A stretch of DNA of 64,000 nt from assembly GCF_000238995.1 (NCBI RefSeq), contig NC_016638.1, positions 855,993 to 919,992 of the forward strand, written 5' to 3'. The notes under the pieces are model-generated. The model was not told the DNA's origin and ran no database searches. It saw only the letters and a list, made by a program, of their open reading frames with translations. Positions 33,945 through 44,339 of the stretch are shown here, in pieces. How positions within the stretch are numbered: position 1 is the first letter of the stretch; each line of letters starts with the position of its first letter. The DNA comes from Mycoplasma haemocanis str. Illinois (GTDB lineage Bacteria; Bacillota_I; Bacilli_A; Mycoplasmatales; Mycoplasmoidaceae). Position numbers and translations under genes: made by a program.

Positions 33945-34964
33945 TTAAAGATCGGAGAACTTATTCAATTCCTGTTGAGCTAACCTCTGATTCTCCTGAA
34001 TTATCTTCATCGAATCATCCGACCTCCACTTGTACTGCTTTATAGTAGATATTCTTTCATTATGCTTTTTAAGCTGAGCATACTTAATAGATGTTTTTTC
34101 GTAGTAATCGTTTAGTTTCTCAATAATAGAATCTAGATACCTAATTAACTCTTTAGTTAAAGATTTGTAAAGAAGAGTTTGATGGTTTAGCAAATAAGAT
34201 ATTCTGTCCTGTATCTGGTAAGCCGATTTAAAGTCATCTTCTGCATGATTCTCTTGAATTCGAGCCACTATAGCATATAGTTTCATATGCTTCTCCTCAA
34301 GAAGAAAAATCTCCTCTTCGGAAGCTAAAGGAGCTTTTGCATAATCAAATAAAGCGTCATCTAAAACATCCCTACCAACGGTTCTAAATGAGAATCTAGC
34401 TCTTATTCTTGCCTCTTCTCTTGATTTGGCAATAATCTCATCAACTATGTCTTTATTAGAATATGCATTCTCAGCAACAAAATCAGAACTTGCTTCGCTA
34501 AATATCCCCCTATAAATTTTGTCCATAGGATAGGAAGATAGATACTTCTGAACCTCCTCAAGATCGGGTAAAGGTATTTTGGCTTTCTCCTTAGGGGTTT
34601 TTGCTGCCTTTACCTTGTCCGGCTCCTTAACTGGAGCAACTTCTTCTACTAGGGCTGGTAAAGAAGGGGCAGAAACCACCTCTGCTACCCTCAACAATAT
34701 CTGTTCCTCTATATCCCTTCGATCAGTAATATTCAATATCTCGTAATCATCAAAATTCGGAATTACTAACTTCTTCGGCTTTTTCTTCTTCTTAGGAGGT
34801 TGTTTTACCTTCTTAAATTCACTTATTAAAGTTTCATCGGTTCAGTCGGAAGCTAAAATCCTAGCATCCTCCCCGTTATGCTCTAAGAAGGGGTTATCAT
34901 CAATCTTAGGTATTTCGAGCTCCCGTTTCTCGGAAGCTATATTATCGGGTGGTATATTGCTCAT
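33945..34964 (-). CDS. Unknown charged coiled-coil protein upstream of potA
   Basis: A 339-aa protein. ATG at 34962-34964. N-terminal ~60 residues are acidic, then a basic cluster (KKKKKPKKL). An Ala/Pro/Lys-rich linker follows (KAAKTPKEKAKIPLPD). The C-terminal ~180 residues form long helices with coiled-coil character (RISYLLNHQTLLYKSLTKEL). One TGA-Trp near residue 45. No membrane segment and no known domain. It stops next to the TTG of potA (TAATTG). Low-complexity linkers of this type occur in mycoplasma cytoskeleton proteins, but nothing specific supports that. Confidence 0.75.
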
Positions 34965-34982
34965 CAAATACCTTTAATTTTA

Positions 34983-35759
34983 CTACTTTTTAGGCTCTTC
35001 GTGCCTTTCTATCTCCTCTTCCGGAAGTCTACTTTCATATCAAACTTTCTTAGACGCCTCTCTTCTAGCCTTTTTATCAAACTTTCCTAACTTTATATCT
35101 GGACAATCAAGCATTAAAAAACCATCTTCATATTCCCCATATAAATCTCTATTAAAAACCTCATAAGCTCTATTTAAAGCTAAATACTTATTCTTAACTT
35201 CAATTTCTATCCTCCTTATATAGGCTTTACACTCCTCGGGATGATTCAAAGCATGAGATTCCCAAAATATGCATCTTCCTTGGGGTCCAAAAGGCTCCGA
35301 ATTCAAAAAGAATAAACTGTCTTGAATAGTAAACATAGTTTTCTTGTAGGCAGTAAATGTTCAAAACATCTTTTCATATTCATAAGAAAATGGAGATACG
35401 AAGTAATCGAATCTTGGGAAATGCGTATATTTCTCTATACTTTTCAGAAAAGACAAATCCTTTAAATACTTATTTCTTATTAATTGTCCGTCAAAACTGT
35501 CTTCATGACTAAAAACCGTTGCCTTTCCCCTTTTAAAACTATCAAATAATTCACAAACTGGAACAACGAAGGGGAGTAAAAATCAATTGAAATTGGTTGG
35601 TAAAGATTTTCTAACATAGAACAAGTGTGAAAAATTATCAAATAAAGATTTATCGTAAACCTCTTCCAAAGTAGGAGGTACAAAAACCTCTTTCCTCTCC
35701 GAGGGATCCTCCTGCTCTTCTAACGGCTCCTCTTGAACTAGCTCCAGCTCCTCTTCCAT
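34983..35759 (-). CDS. Unknown acidic protein with J-domain-like segment
   Basis: A 258-aa protein. ATG at 35757-35759. It starts with a Glu-rich tail (EEELELVQEEPLEEQEDP) and ends acidic (LPEEEIERHEEPKK). In the C-terminal third, the segment HPEECKAYIRRIEIEVKNKY continues as LALNRAYEVFNRDLYGEYED. That resembles helices II-IV of a J-domain (HPD ... FxxINxAYEVLxxxxxRxxYD), with HPD changed to HPE. Helix I is not clear. Three TGA-Trp codons. It lies in a run of three unknowns between gpmI and potA. Confidence 0.7.
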
Positions 35760-35762
35760 AAA

Positions 35763-36914
35763 CTACTCCTCTCAAGAAAAATAAGGTGGCTCCGAAATCT
35801 CTTTCTTGAAATAAAAGTCTAATGCTTCGTCGATATATGCGTTCATAATCGCTATCTCATCCTCTATATCTGGAATATTTAAAGTTCCTTTATATGGATC
35901 AAATAATTCTTCTAAGTCTCTAAATATAAAAACTCCACGCCCTAAGGGGATTGGAGAGATATAAGAAGTATATAAATCTACATGCTTAAAATGGCTTTCT
36001 TCTTGCTTATTGAAATTTTCCAGCTCCCTTAAGTAATTTAAATTTTCCGGAAAGCAGTCAGCGGAAGGCGTTAAATAGTTGTACTCTGGAACGGATATAG
36101 AAAGAGCTTTAGATCTCCTTATTGCCTTCTCAATTCTAGATAAGTAGTCATGCTTATGAGTTTCCTCTATTCTAGATAACTTAGCTTTCTCTATCTCATT
36201 GAAGAACTCAGGATCTTTAAATAATTGCTCTAAATAGTAAGGATCTATCTTCTCATTAGCATCAAAAAATGATTCTTCCATAAAAGAGGGGCTCGGTTTC
36301 TTTTCACAAAAATCAAAAACATCCAAATTTAAATCATCAAATTTAGAAAGTTCCGCATTCCCAGAACTTTTAAAATTCCTCAAAGCCGGCATTCTTTCAA
36401 AACTTTTAAATCCTTCAGAAATAGAAAAACTATCAAATACATTAATGGCCAAATTCCTATCCACCAAATACTTCTTAACTTTTTCTATATAAAAATAAGA
36501 GTGAATGTTTATCTCCGCATGTTTGATGAAATTTAACATCCTTTGAGAATATCGAACCCAAGATAGTTCTTTTATAAAAGAGCCTTCAAAATCCACTATT
36601 AAAGCATCCAACTCTCCCAAGGACTCTGTAGAAATGTTGTAACAATCGGGAATTGAAAGTGACTTTGAAGAAATAGAAAAACTACAATACTTATCTATAG
36701 GGTCCTGTGAGCAATCTACAAATACCTTCCCGACTTTAAAAATCTTATGATTATTGAATACTCTATAAGGAGGAAAGAATACTAGAAGGGAATCGGCGAA
36801 TCTATATAACTTGAAATCAGAACTTAAAAAGTAAACTTCTTCTAGATGATCAAACGATTCAAAAAATGATAAATCTGATCCTAACTCCTTGTGAAAAATT
36901 ACAAGCTTACCCAT
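35763..36914 (-). CDS. Unknown 383-aa soluble protein downstream of gpmI
   Basis: ATG at 36912-36914 directly follows the gpmI stop (TAAATG), so it is probably translated from the same mRNA. It is rich in Phe, Tyr, Asp and Glu. The N-terminal region looks alpha/beta (MGKLVIFHKELGSD; ELDALIVDFEGSF). The middle is helical and charged (FFNEIEKAKLSRIEETHKHD). No membrane helix. One TGA-Trp just before the stop (SWEE). Family not recognised; with the two following genes it may form a lineage-specific set. Confidence 0.75.
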
Positions 36915-38438
36915 TTAGGGAAAACTAGTAACAAGAACTTTGCCGGTCATTTCGACAGGCTGTTTCAATCCCAACAGAGCAAGAATTGTAGGAGCAATAT
37001 CTCCTAAAACTCCATCATTTCTAAGAGTAATTCCTTTCTTACATACTATGAAAGGAACCAAGTTGGTGGTATGTGCAGTATGTGGAGATCCATCTTCTGT
37101 AATCATAACTTCAGCATTACCGTGGTCCGCGATTACAACTAACACTCCCCCAAGCTTTTTAATCTCCTCATAAATCTTACCAATCTGAGTATCCACACTC
37201 TCACAAGCTTTTACAGTGGCATCTAAAGAACCGGTATGACCCACCATGTCTGGATTTGCAAAATTCAATATCACTACTTCAAAGTTCTTCAACTCAGGTA
37301 ACAGAGCTTCCGTAATTTTCGGGGCAGACATCTCTGGTTGTAAATCGTAAGTGGCTACTTTAGGAGACGGAATCAAAATCTTCTTCATCTTAGGATAATC
37401 CAAAGTCTTACCCCCATCAAAGAAATGAGTAACATGCGGATACTTTTCGGTCTCAGCAATTCTCAACTGAGAAATTCCATTTTTAGACAAAAATTCTCCC
37501 AAAGTATTCTTGATATCAAAGGGAGGAAACAAAGTATTTTTAAGATTTATCTTCTCATAGTCCATCAATGCAAATAGTGAAACGTTATTAAGTTGTAAAG
37601 AAGGTACATAATCATACAAGCCTTTTGAACCAACCAACATATGAGAAATTTGTCTAGCTCTATCGGGCCTGAAATTTAAAAATACAACCACATCATTATC
37701 TCCTATAAAGGAATCCAAAGAAGAAGAGCAAATAGCTGGTTCAATAAACTCATCTGTAATACCCATTGAATAAGATTCCTCTATGTAAGAAATAACATCA
37801 TCAAATGTCCTAGACTTATCTAAACCAACCAAATATTTAAATACCTTCTCCTCTCTATCCCAATTCTTATCTCTGTCCATAGAGTAATAACGACCAGATA
37901 CAACTCCTAGCTTTCCGTTAGTATCCTTAAGTTTTTGAACTATAGAAATAAAATCAACTTTAGCGGAATTAGGAGATACATCTCTGCCATCTGTAAAAGC
38001 GTGAAGAACATATGGTTGATTTCGCTTTGCACAAATATCTGCAAATGCTAAAAAATGATTCATGTTGGAATGAACTCCCCCTTCTGAAATGAGAGAAAGA
38101 AAGTGAAGCTTAGAGCCCCTACTTCTAACTAAATCAAAGAACTCTACTACAGCGGGTTGACTATCTAAAGCCCCATCCTTAATGCACTTATTTATTAAAG
38201 ATAATCCTGTGTAAACTACTCGACCAGCTCCCAAATTTATATGACCAACCTCTGAATTTCCCATCTGACCAGCAGGTAAACCTACCGCTTCTTCAGATGC
38301 TGAAAGAGTAGAGTTAGGGTACTCCTTGTAAAGAAAATCTAAAACGGGAGTTTTAGCTAAAAATGGAGCATTCCCTTTAGATCCTGAGGTTAAACCTCAG
38401 CCATCCATTATGCAAAGAACTACCGGTCTTCCATTCAT
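36915..38438 (-). CDS. gpmI: 2,3-bisphosphoglycerate-independent phosphoglycerate mutase
   Basis: Interconverts 3- and 2-phosphoglycerate, Mn-dependent. It is 507 aa, normal length. Landmarks: VVLCIMDGWG (TGA-Trp), the catalytic Ser region ASEEAVGLPAGQMGNSEVGH, GRDVSPNSAK, GRYYSMDRDKNWDR, FRPDRARQ, then NFANPDMVGHTG and VIADHGNAEVM with TAHT. The catalytic Ser context is SASEEAVG rather than the usual aSGeaVG. tpiA lies 5 bp away in the same direction, as in M. genitalium (MG430-431, from memory). Confidence 0.96.
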
Positions 38439-38443
38439 TTAAA

Positions 38444-39151
38444 TTACTCTAAGATTGCCATCTTTCAAAGATCCTCAACCTTCAAGGAAGCCCCACCAAC
38501 TAAAACTCCGTCTATATTTTTCTTTTCCAAATAGCCCTTATAGTTGGATAAATTAACAGAACCACCGTACAATAACTTCATTGAATCAGCTACCTTTCTT
38601 CCATACTTATCAGATATTAGATCCCTTATTCTAAGAAGGGTAGAATCAGCTCCATTAGGATCCATAGCTTGACCAGTTCCTATAGAAGAAATAGGTTCGT
38701 AAGCTATTATCACCTTACTTATCTCATCTCCATTCATGAAAAACAACTCTTCAGATATCTCCCTCTCAGGATCTTCTCCACAACAATAGATAATTTCCAA
38801 TCCATTTCTTAGAGCAGACTTTACCTTATTCGAAATAACAAAGGAATTCTGACTCAACTGTCTACACTCCGAGTGACCAATTAATGTTGCAGGAACATTA
38901 AGCGAAGCCAATTGAGCTGCGGAAACAGAAGAAGTGAATGCACCAAAATCCACAGGATGCAGATCTTGAGCTAATACCTTAATCTTTGATCCAATAGACT
39001 CAGAAGCATTCTTCAAGTATATGTAAGGAATAGCCAACCCCAAATGAACCTTAGGAGTTTCAGACAAGAACTTCATTCTCAGATTCTCTATATAATCCTG
39101 AAAATCCTTGTAAAGGAAGTTCATCTTTAGGTTCCCAAATACTATTTTCAT
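38444..39151 (-). CDS. tpiA: Triosephosphate isomerase
   Basis: A glycolytic TIM barrel. It is 235 aa, a little shorter than usual (~245-250). GNLKMN carries the substrate Lys, IGHSECR the electrophilic His, and IIAYEPISSIGTG the catalytic Glu (family YEPVWAIGTG). The phosphate loop is LLYGGSVNLSN and VDGVLVGGASL-equivalent IDGVLVGGASL. ATG at 39149-39151; two TGA-Trp codons near the end. Confidence 0.95.
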
Positions 39152-39160
39152 AATAATTCT

Positions 39161-40030
39161 CTACGTATAGAAGGACTTCTCAAATATGGTACAAATAAGT
39201 TTCTTAAAGAAGATGTATATAACACATCCTAAAAGACATACTATCCCAAAGCAAACTATTTTTTGCCTTCTATTGGACTCATTAATTCTATAAGCACAAA
39301 GAGTCTTATCAGCTATTTTATCTGTAGAGTAAAGTCTCTCCATAGCACAAATAATATTCTTTGTTCTAACTGAAGCAATTCCATACATTAAAAATCATAC
39401 AGGTATAGAAAATAATGGGCCAAATACCGCGGCTCTAGTCGTATCTTCAAAAAAGACTTTTCATGTAAGAGGAGATTTACTCAAGCCTGAATATTCCTCA
39501 AATAACTTAGGGCCTGCATGGCCTGCCGCTTTCATAATTCCCACGCTTATACAGGTATAAACAGCTGTTATGATACAAAGCGCCACAATTGTCATAGTGA
39601 TATAGTACTGAGAGCATTTTCTACAGTGTTGCAAAATATAAAATTCCTGAATTACATCTAAAGACTCAGTTGGAAGTTTCTCAAAGAAGAATTTACTTTG
39701 AGTTGAGAAATATTTGTTTTGTCTAGATATAGACAGGATCTTAAATATTATTCCCATAATCACAGCCACCGAAAAGGGAATAACGGTAATAGATGCTTCT
39801 TTATGGTTCTTACTAGAGAAATTAAGAGTTTGTGTACCGTATAAAGCCACAATCCCCCCTATAACTAACAACAAAAATAAAAATCAAAACTTAACCATGC
39901 TGAGTTGTCGTCGCATGGATTTGTGACACCTGGTATAACAACTAACCAGGCTCGTATCATCTTCTAAATCCTCTTGGCTAAACTCCTGCTCTTGGGATGC
40001 TATCTCCTCAAGGGTCTGATTGTCCTCCAT
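39161..40030 (-). CDS. Unknown integral membrane protein
   Basis: A 289-aa protein with an acidic N-terminal tail of about 45 residues (EEIASQEQEFSQEDLEDD), then hydrophobic segments: FWFLFLLLVIGGIVALYG, ITVIPFSVAVIMGIIFKIL, YITMTIVALCIITAVYT, a segment around AVFGPLFSIPVWFLMYG, and IVCFGIVCLLGCVIYIF. Several TGA-Trp codons. It shares a TAATG junction with the next upstream gene and lies 9 bp from tpiA. In M. genitalium an unknown membrane protein gene also neighbours tpiA, as I recall (MG432); homology is unproven. Confidence 0.75.
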
Positions 40031-40803
40031 TATTTTTTATAAACGAAGAGGTTCTTGCTAATTCCTATAGAGATTCCATCAGAAAGGCAGTTATTGGCAA
40101 ATGTGTCGTATTTATCAACTATCTTTGTTTCTAATCTAGAGATCTCTAAGTGTTTCTTCATTTCTTCGAAGGATCTCTCCCTCTCACGAACCATAAATTT
40201 AAGTTCATCCAAACTATTAAATCTTTTTCTACACTCCTCCACCAATTCTGGGGTTCTCTTATTCCTAAAGGAACTCATTATTTCATTCAGTTGCTCAGCA
40301 AAACACCTAATTTCTATTATCTCATAAGAAAAAGAGGAATCTAGAATCCTCTGCACTTCCATTAAATTAAGAGCTTCTATATTTAAAGTAGAAAGCTCAG
40401 ATACAATGACATTACCCCGCTCATACTTATCCCGAAAATCCTTGTATTCTAAAGCACTTAAATTATCTTTAACGGGAGGCAGCACAGAATAAAGGGAACA
40501 ATACTTATCCAACTTCTCCTGTTGCTTAAGCAGCTCTATATCTATTCTTAAAGCTTCCAGTTTAAGTTCATTTATCCGATAAAGAACTTTATCTAAAGAC
40601 TGCTTTATTTCATCGGAAAGCTCTCTGTAAGCATTTATAAACTGAGATTCCTCATTCTTAACATCATCTAAAGCCTTTTGCAGATCTGGATTCGGATTTA
40701 AACTACTTACCGTTCCAATTAACTTTATGACTCTCTCTTTTATAGGAATATTCCTATCTCGGAATCAATCTAACTTCTCCAACCTCTCAAAAATACCTGA
40801 CAT
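40030..40803 (-). CDS. Unknown coiled-coil protein downstream of lepA
   Basis: A 257-aa protein that is almost entirely helical and charged, with heptad-like stretches (LELEALRIDIELLKQQ-type and FKFMVRERERSFEEMKKHLE-type). It starts MSGIFERLEKLDW (TGA-Trp). The ATG shares a base with the lepA stop (TAATG), and its stop likewise overlaps the next start, so three genes are chained. No membrane helix. Could be a structural or scaffold protein; no family recognised. Confidence 0.72.
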
Positions 40804-42575
40804 TAATTTCTAAGAATTTTTTCAAAAATATCTGGGGGAAGAGTAACCTTTCCTATCTGTTTCATCTTTTTCTTTCCCTCTTTCTGACGTTCCCACAACT
40901 TCTTTTTCCTAGTTATATCCCCACCATAACATTTAGCAGTAACATGCTTTCGAAGAGCTTTGATATTCTCCCTAGATATAACCTTATTATTTATAGCAGC
41001 TTGAATGGAAATCTCAAAAAGATGGGGAGATATACACTCCTTAAGTTTCTCAACCAAATTCTTGCCCTTCCTATAGGCTTGACTGCTATCGGTAATAAAA
41101 GAAAATAGAGGGGCAATAACTCCATTAAGGAGAATATCTACTTTAACCAATTTACTCTCACGATAATCTAATAATTCATAGTCCATGGACCCATATCCAT
41201 GGGTTAAAGTTTTTATGGCGTCATAAAAATCTTGAATTATCTCACTCAAAGGGATCTCATACTTCAACACAGCCTGATCTTCACTTAAATAATTAAGATC
41301 CACATATTGAGCTCTATACTTCTCCATTAGCTCAATAATCTTACCTATAAATTCCTTAGATACACTTATTGAAGCCAAAACATAAGGCTCTTTTATTGCT
41401 TTTATTTTGGATAAATCGGGAAGATCCGAGGGTGAAGTTAAAAACATAGAATCTCCACTAGTTAAAACAACTTCATACTTAACCGTAGGATTCGTAACTA
41501 TTACCGATATTGAATGCTCTCTAAATAGCCTCTCTTTTATTATTTCTAGATGTAGCAATCCTAAGAATCCACACCTACATCCGAATCCCAAAGCAGCAGA
41601 AGGTTCATATTGATAAACGAAGGAACCATCAGATAAAGATATCTTCTCTATAGCCTGCTTAAATAAATTCTGTTTTTCCGATTCTAAGGCAAAAAAAGAA
41701 GAATATACCATGGGCAAGACCTCGGAATAACCAGGAAAGGGTTGATCACATGGAAAATCAACTAATGTGATAGTATCTCCCACCCTTATTTCCTTTAAAT
41801 TCTTAATATTTGCATTTACCCATCCCACCTCCCCAGAAGATAACTCATCGACATTTTCCATCTTGGGTGTCTTAATTCCCAACTCAATAACATCGGATAT
41901 CTTACCGGTTTGAATAAACTTTATCTTGGAACCTTTCTTTAAGGAGCCACCAAAAACTCTAATAAAAACAATGGCTCCTTTAAAAGGATCATAATAAGAA
42001 TCAAATATCAAGGCCTTTAGAGGCTCATGAAAGCAATTGGGAGCATCAGGAATCTTCCTAGATACCACCTTCAAAAGATTCTCTACTCCTAATCCGGTTT
42101 TAGCGGAGATATAAACTGCCTCTTCCGGATCTAAACCCAATTTATTCCTTATTTGAGTCTTAACATCATCCAAATTTATGGAAGGTATATCTATCTTATT
42201 AATGGCTACTACTATTTCAAGATTTGCCTTCTTGGCTAGAAAATAATTGGATACTGTCTGAGCTTGCACCCCTTTAGTGGCATCTATCACTAAGATCGCT
42301 CCTTCGCAAGCTGAAAGGCTTCTGGAGACTTCATAACTGAAGTCGGCATGCCCTGGAGTATCTATAAGGTTCAGTTGTATATCTTGATACTTAAGGCGAA
42401 CCGCGTTTAACTTAATAGTAATTCCACGCTCCCTTTCCAAATCCATAGAATCCAGAATTTGTGGTCTCATCTCCCGTTCTGAGATGTTAGAAGTCATCTC
42501 AATAATTCGATCTGAAAGAGTAGATTTACCGTGATCAATATGGGCAATTATGCAAAAATTCTTAATCGAGGACAT
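40803..42575 (-). CDS. lepA: Elongation factor 4 (LepA) GTPase
   Basis: A ribosomal GTPase that helps biogenesis or back-translocation under stress. It is 590 aa, with G1 AHIDHGKST at 11-19, RGITIK, DTPGHADFSYEV and NKIDIPS. The characteristic C-terminal domain is present (GYGSMDYELLDYRESKLVK, and the terminal AAINNKVISRENIKALRKHV with KCYGGDITRKKKLWERQKEGK). ATG start at 42573-42575. It contains no TGA-Trp interruption. Confidence 0.98.
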   Translation of the reverse strand: MSSIKNFCIIAHIDHGKSTLSDRIIEMTSNISEREMRPQILDSMDLERERGITIKLNAVRLKYQDIQLNLIDTPGHADFSYEVSRSLSACEGAILVIDATKGVQAQTVSNYFLAKKANLEIVVAINKIDIPSINLDDVKTQIRNKLGLDPEEAVYISAKTGLGVENLLKVVSRKIPDAPNCFHEPLKALIFDSYYDPFKGAIVFIRVFGGSLKKGSKIKFIQTGKISDVIELGIKTPKMENVDELSSGEVGWVNANIKNLKEIRVGDTITLVDFPCDQPFPGYSEVLPMVYSSFFALESEKQNLFKQAIEKISLSDGSFVYQYEPSAALGFGCRCGFLGLLHLEIIKERLFREHSISVIVTNPTVKYEVVLTSGDSMFLTSPSDLPDLSKIKAIKEPYVLASISVSKEFIGKIIELMEKYRAQYVDLNYLSEDQAVLKYEIPLSEIIQDFYDAIKTLTHGYGSMDYELLDYRESKLVKVDILLNGVIAPLFSFITDSSQAYRKGKNLVEKLKECISPHLFEISIQAAINNKVISRENIKALRKHVTAKCYGGDITRKKKLWERQKEGKKKMKQIGKVTLPPDIFEKILRN

Positions 42576-43007
42576 CTACTCCTCATCCAATGGATGTAAA
42601 TTAAGCTTAGACATTTCTAGTCTTAAAGAATTAGCTATATCTAAACACTCATCTGGCACAAAAATAATAGATATTATCTTCCCTTTAATTCTCAATCCAA
42701 TCCCACCAGACTCCTTAAGAATAGATTCCCGCAAAAGAGGCTTAAATTTAATTCAAATCTGAAGATTATTCCGGGTATTCTTAACTTTAACTAAGTTCTT
42801 AGCTCCTCCGGAACCTTCAATTAGTTTAGATATAGCCAATCCAGCATTCTTCCTTGCTATCTCTTTAAATTCACCTTGAGCTACCCTTCTATCCAAATAG
42901 AAAGCAACTATCTTTATGCTTCTAATACTATAAATAATCCTCAACTTTATAGTTCTAAGTCTCCTCTTAATAGAACGCTTAAATCGCTTGATTAAACGAG
43001 AAATCAT
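42576..43007 (-). CDS. PTS EIIB-like domain protein without the phosphocysteine
   Basis: A 143-aa protein. The N-terminal ~35 residues are very basic (RLIKRFKRSIKRRLRTIK). The C-terminal ~90 residues fit the PTS EIIB (glucose family) pattern: LIEGSGGAKNLVKVKNTRNN, then LQIWIKFKP, then a Gly-rich ESGGIGLRIKGKIISIIF turn, equal to LGGxxNIxxVDaCaTRLRvxV and alGaxGvixxgnxvqiIfG. The active-site Cys position is Thr. From memory, MG129 next to nadK (MG128) in M. genitalium is the same kind of protein. Not a canonical sugar PTS component; function unknown. Confidence 0.72.
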
Positions 43008-43762
43008 TATCCTACTAGCTCGCTATTTAACCTAGAAATGTAATCAGACACAGAATCAAAAACAAGGATTTTAGATTCAACCTTTACAAATCTGACCTTT
43101 AGATTACTTGATTCCAAATTTATAGAAGATCCATCTATATAAAATTTTCCACCTTTAATGTTGGAAATGCCTACTTCATAATCGAAAGGCAGAACCATAT
43201 CATTGGTAATAGATCTAAGTTTATTTGTTCTCTGTAATCCCAACTTTTTCATTATTCAAGCATTAACAAAAGGAAATAATATTGGCCCATTCAGAGAACG
43301 ATTGAAAGCTGTGCTTCCTATAGGGGTGGAAAATAATAATCCAGAACCCCTAAACCTCTCTAAATAATAATTGTTTATAGATATTTCTAGCTCTAACATA
43401 AGATCTCCAGATATATAGAAATCATTAAAGGCATAATGGGAAGACTTGCCCTCCACTTCAAGCAAATATAAGTCGTGAAATATGAAATTCTCTAAAGTAT
43501 GTGTAGGAAGATTGCTAAATTTAGATAGAAATGAGAGATTTCCGTTCTTAATTCCAACTATCTTTTTCCCTTTAAATGCATATTTTTTCGCATAGTGAAT
43601 AAAACTGCCATCTCCCCCAAATACAAAGAGATACTCAAAATCTTCTTCAGAATATTCGTAACTTAAATCTAGACTTTTTCTTAATTCGTCTTTATCAACG
43701 CTGAAAGAAACTAATTTATACTTAGGCTTACTACTAGACTTTATTCACTGCAAATTTTGCAT
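43007..43762 (-). CDS. nadK: NAD kinase
   Basis: Makes NADP from NAD. It is 251 aa. The GGDG nucleotide motif is in FVFGGDGSFIHYAKKY, followed by IVGIKNGNLSFLSKF and NDFYISGDL, where the family has NExxI. The Gly-rich motif is FRGSGLLFSTPIGSTAFN. A TGA-Trp in the first few codons joins the ATG at 43760-43762 to the body. The start lies 29 bp within tdk. The stop overlaps the EIIB-like gene (TAATG). Confidence 0.93.
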
Positions 43763-44333
43763 AATAGCACTTTAAACAAAGAACTTCGTACAAGTCTCCA
43801 TCTCCTATCTTTATATTATTTTTAGAAAATTCCGGATCATGAGTCCTTAGGTGACTTCTGGTAGCGACGGAATAGCACTGCTCACACACGGCAGTTAATT
43901 TAGATACATGGGTAGCTAAAGACAAAAGATCTGGGATTGGACCAAATGGTTTAGACTGAGCATCTAAATCTAATCCAGATATTATGAAACTAACCCCCAT
44001 CGAATTCAGATACAAGACTAAATCTATTAAGGATTTATCAAAAAATTGAGCCTCATCTATGACAATATAACGGGGAAATGAAATGGAATTTATGTCTATA
44101 TGCTTAAGAATATCTTTAGGAGAGTTAACATCTATATCTATAGCCTCTTCAGAATGGCCTTCTAGATATCTGGATGTTATTTTAGATTGATCCCTGGAAT
44201 CAATATTTGGCTTAAAAAGAAGGTAAGGGATTTTTGAATACCTAAGCTTGTCTAAATGAATTAAAAGTTCTTTACTCTTTCCTGATTTCATAGGACCGCA
44301 AATAACAAAAATTTGCGGTACGAAATAGGACAC
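43734..44333 (-). CDS. tdk: Thymidine kinase
   Basis: Type II thymidine kinase of 199 aa for pyrimidine salvage. P-loop GPMKSGKSKELL near 13-24, Walker B-like YIVIDEAQFF, lasso with SGLDLDAQSKPFGPIPDLL. The structural zinc site is CEQC plus CLKCYYAKF. GTG start at 44331-44333. It lies 6 bp downstream of ychF in the same direction, with nadK starting inside its 3' end. No internal TGA. Confidence 0.96.
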   Translation of the reverse strand: MSYFVPQIFVICGPMKSGKSKELLIHLDKLRYSKIPYLLFKPNIDSRDQSKITSRYLEGHSEEAIDIDVNSPKDILKHIDINSISFPRYIVIDEAQFFDKSLIDLVLYLNSMGVSFIISGLDLDAQSKPFGPIPDLLSLATHVSKLTAVCEQCYSVATRSHLRTHDPEFSKNNIKIGDGDLYEVLCLKCYYAKFAVNKV

Positions 44334-44339
44334 AATCTT

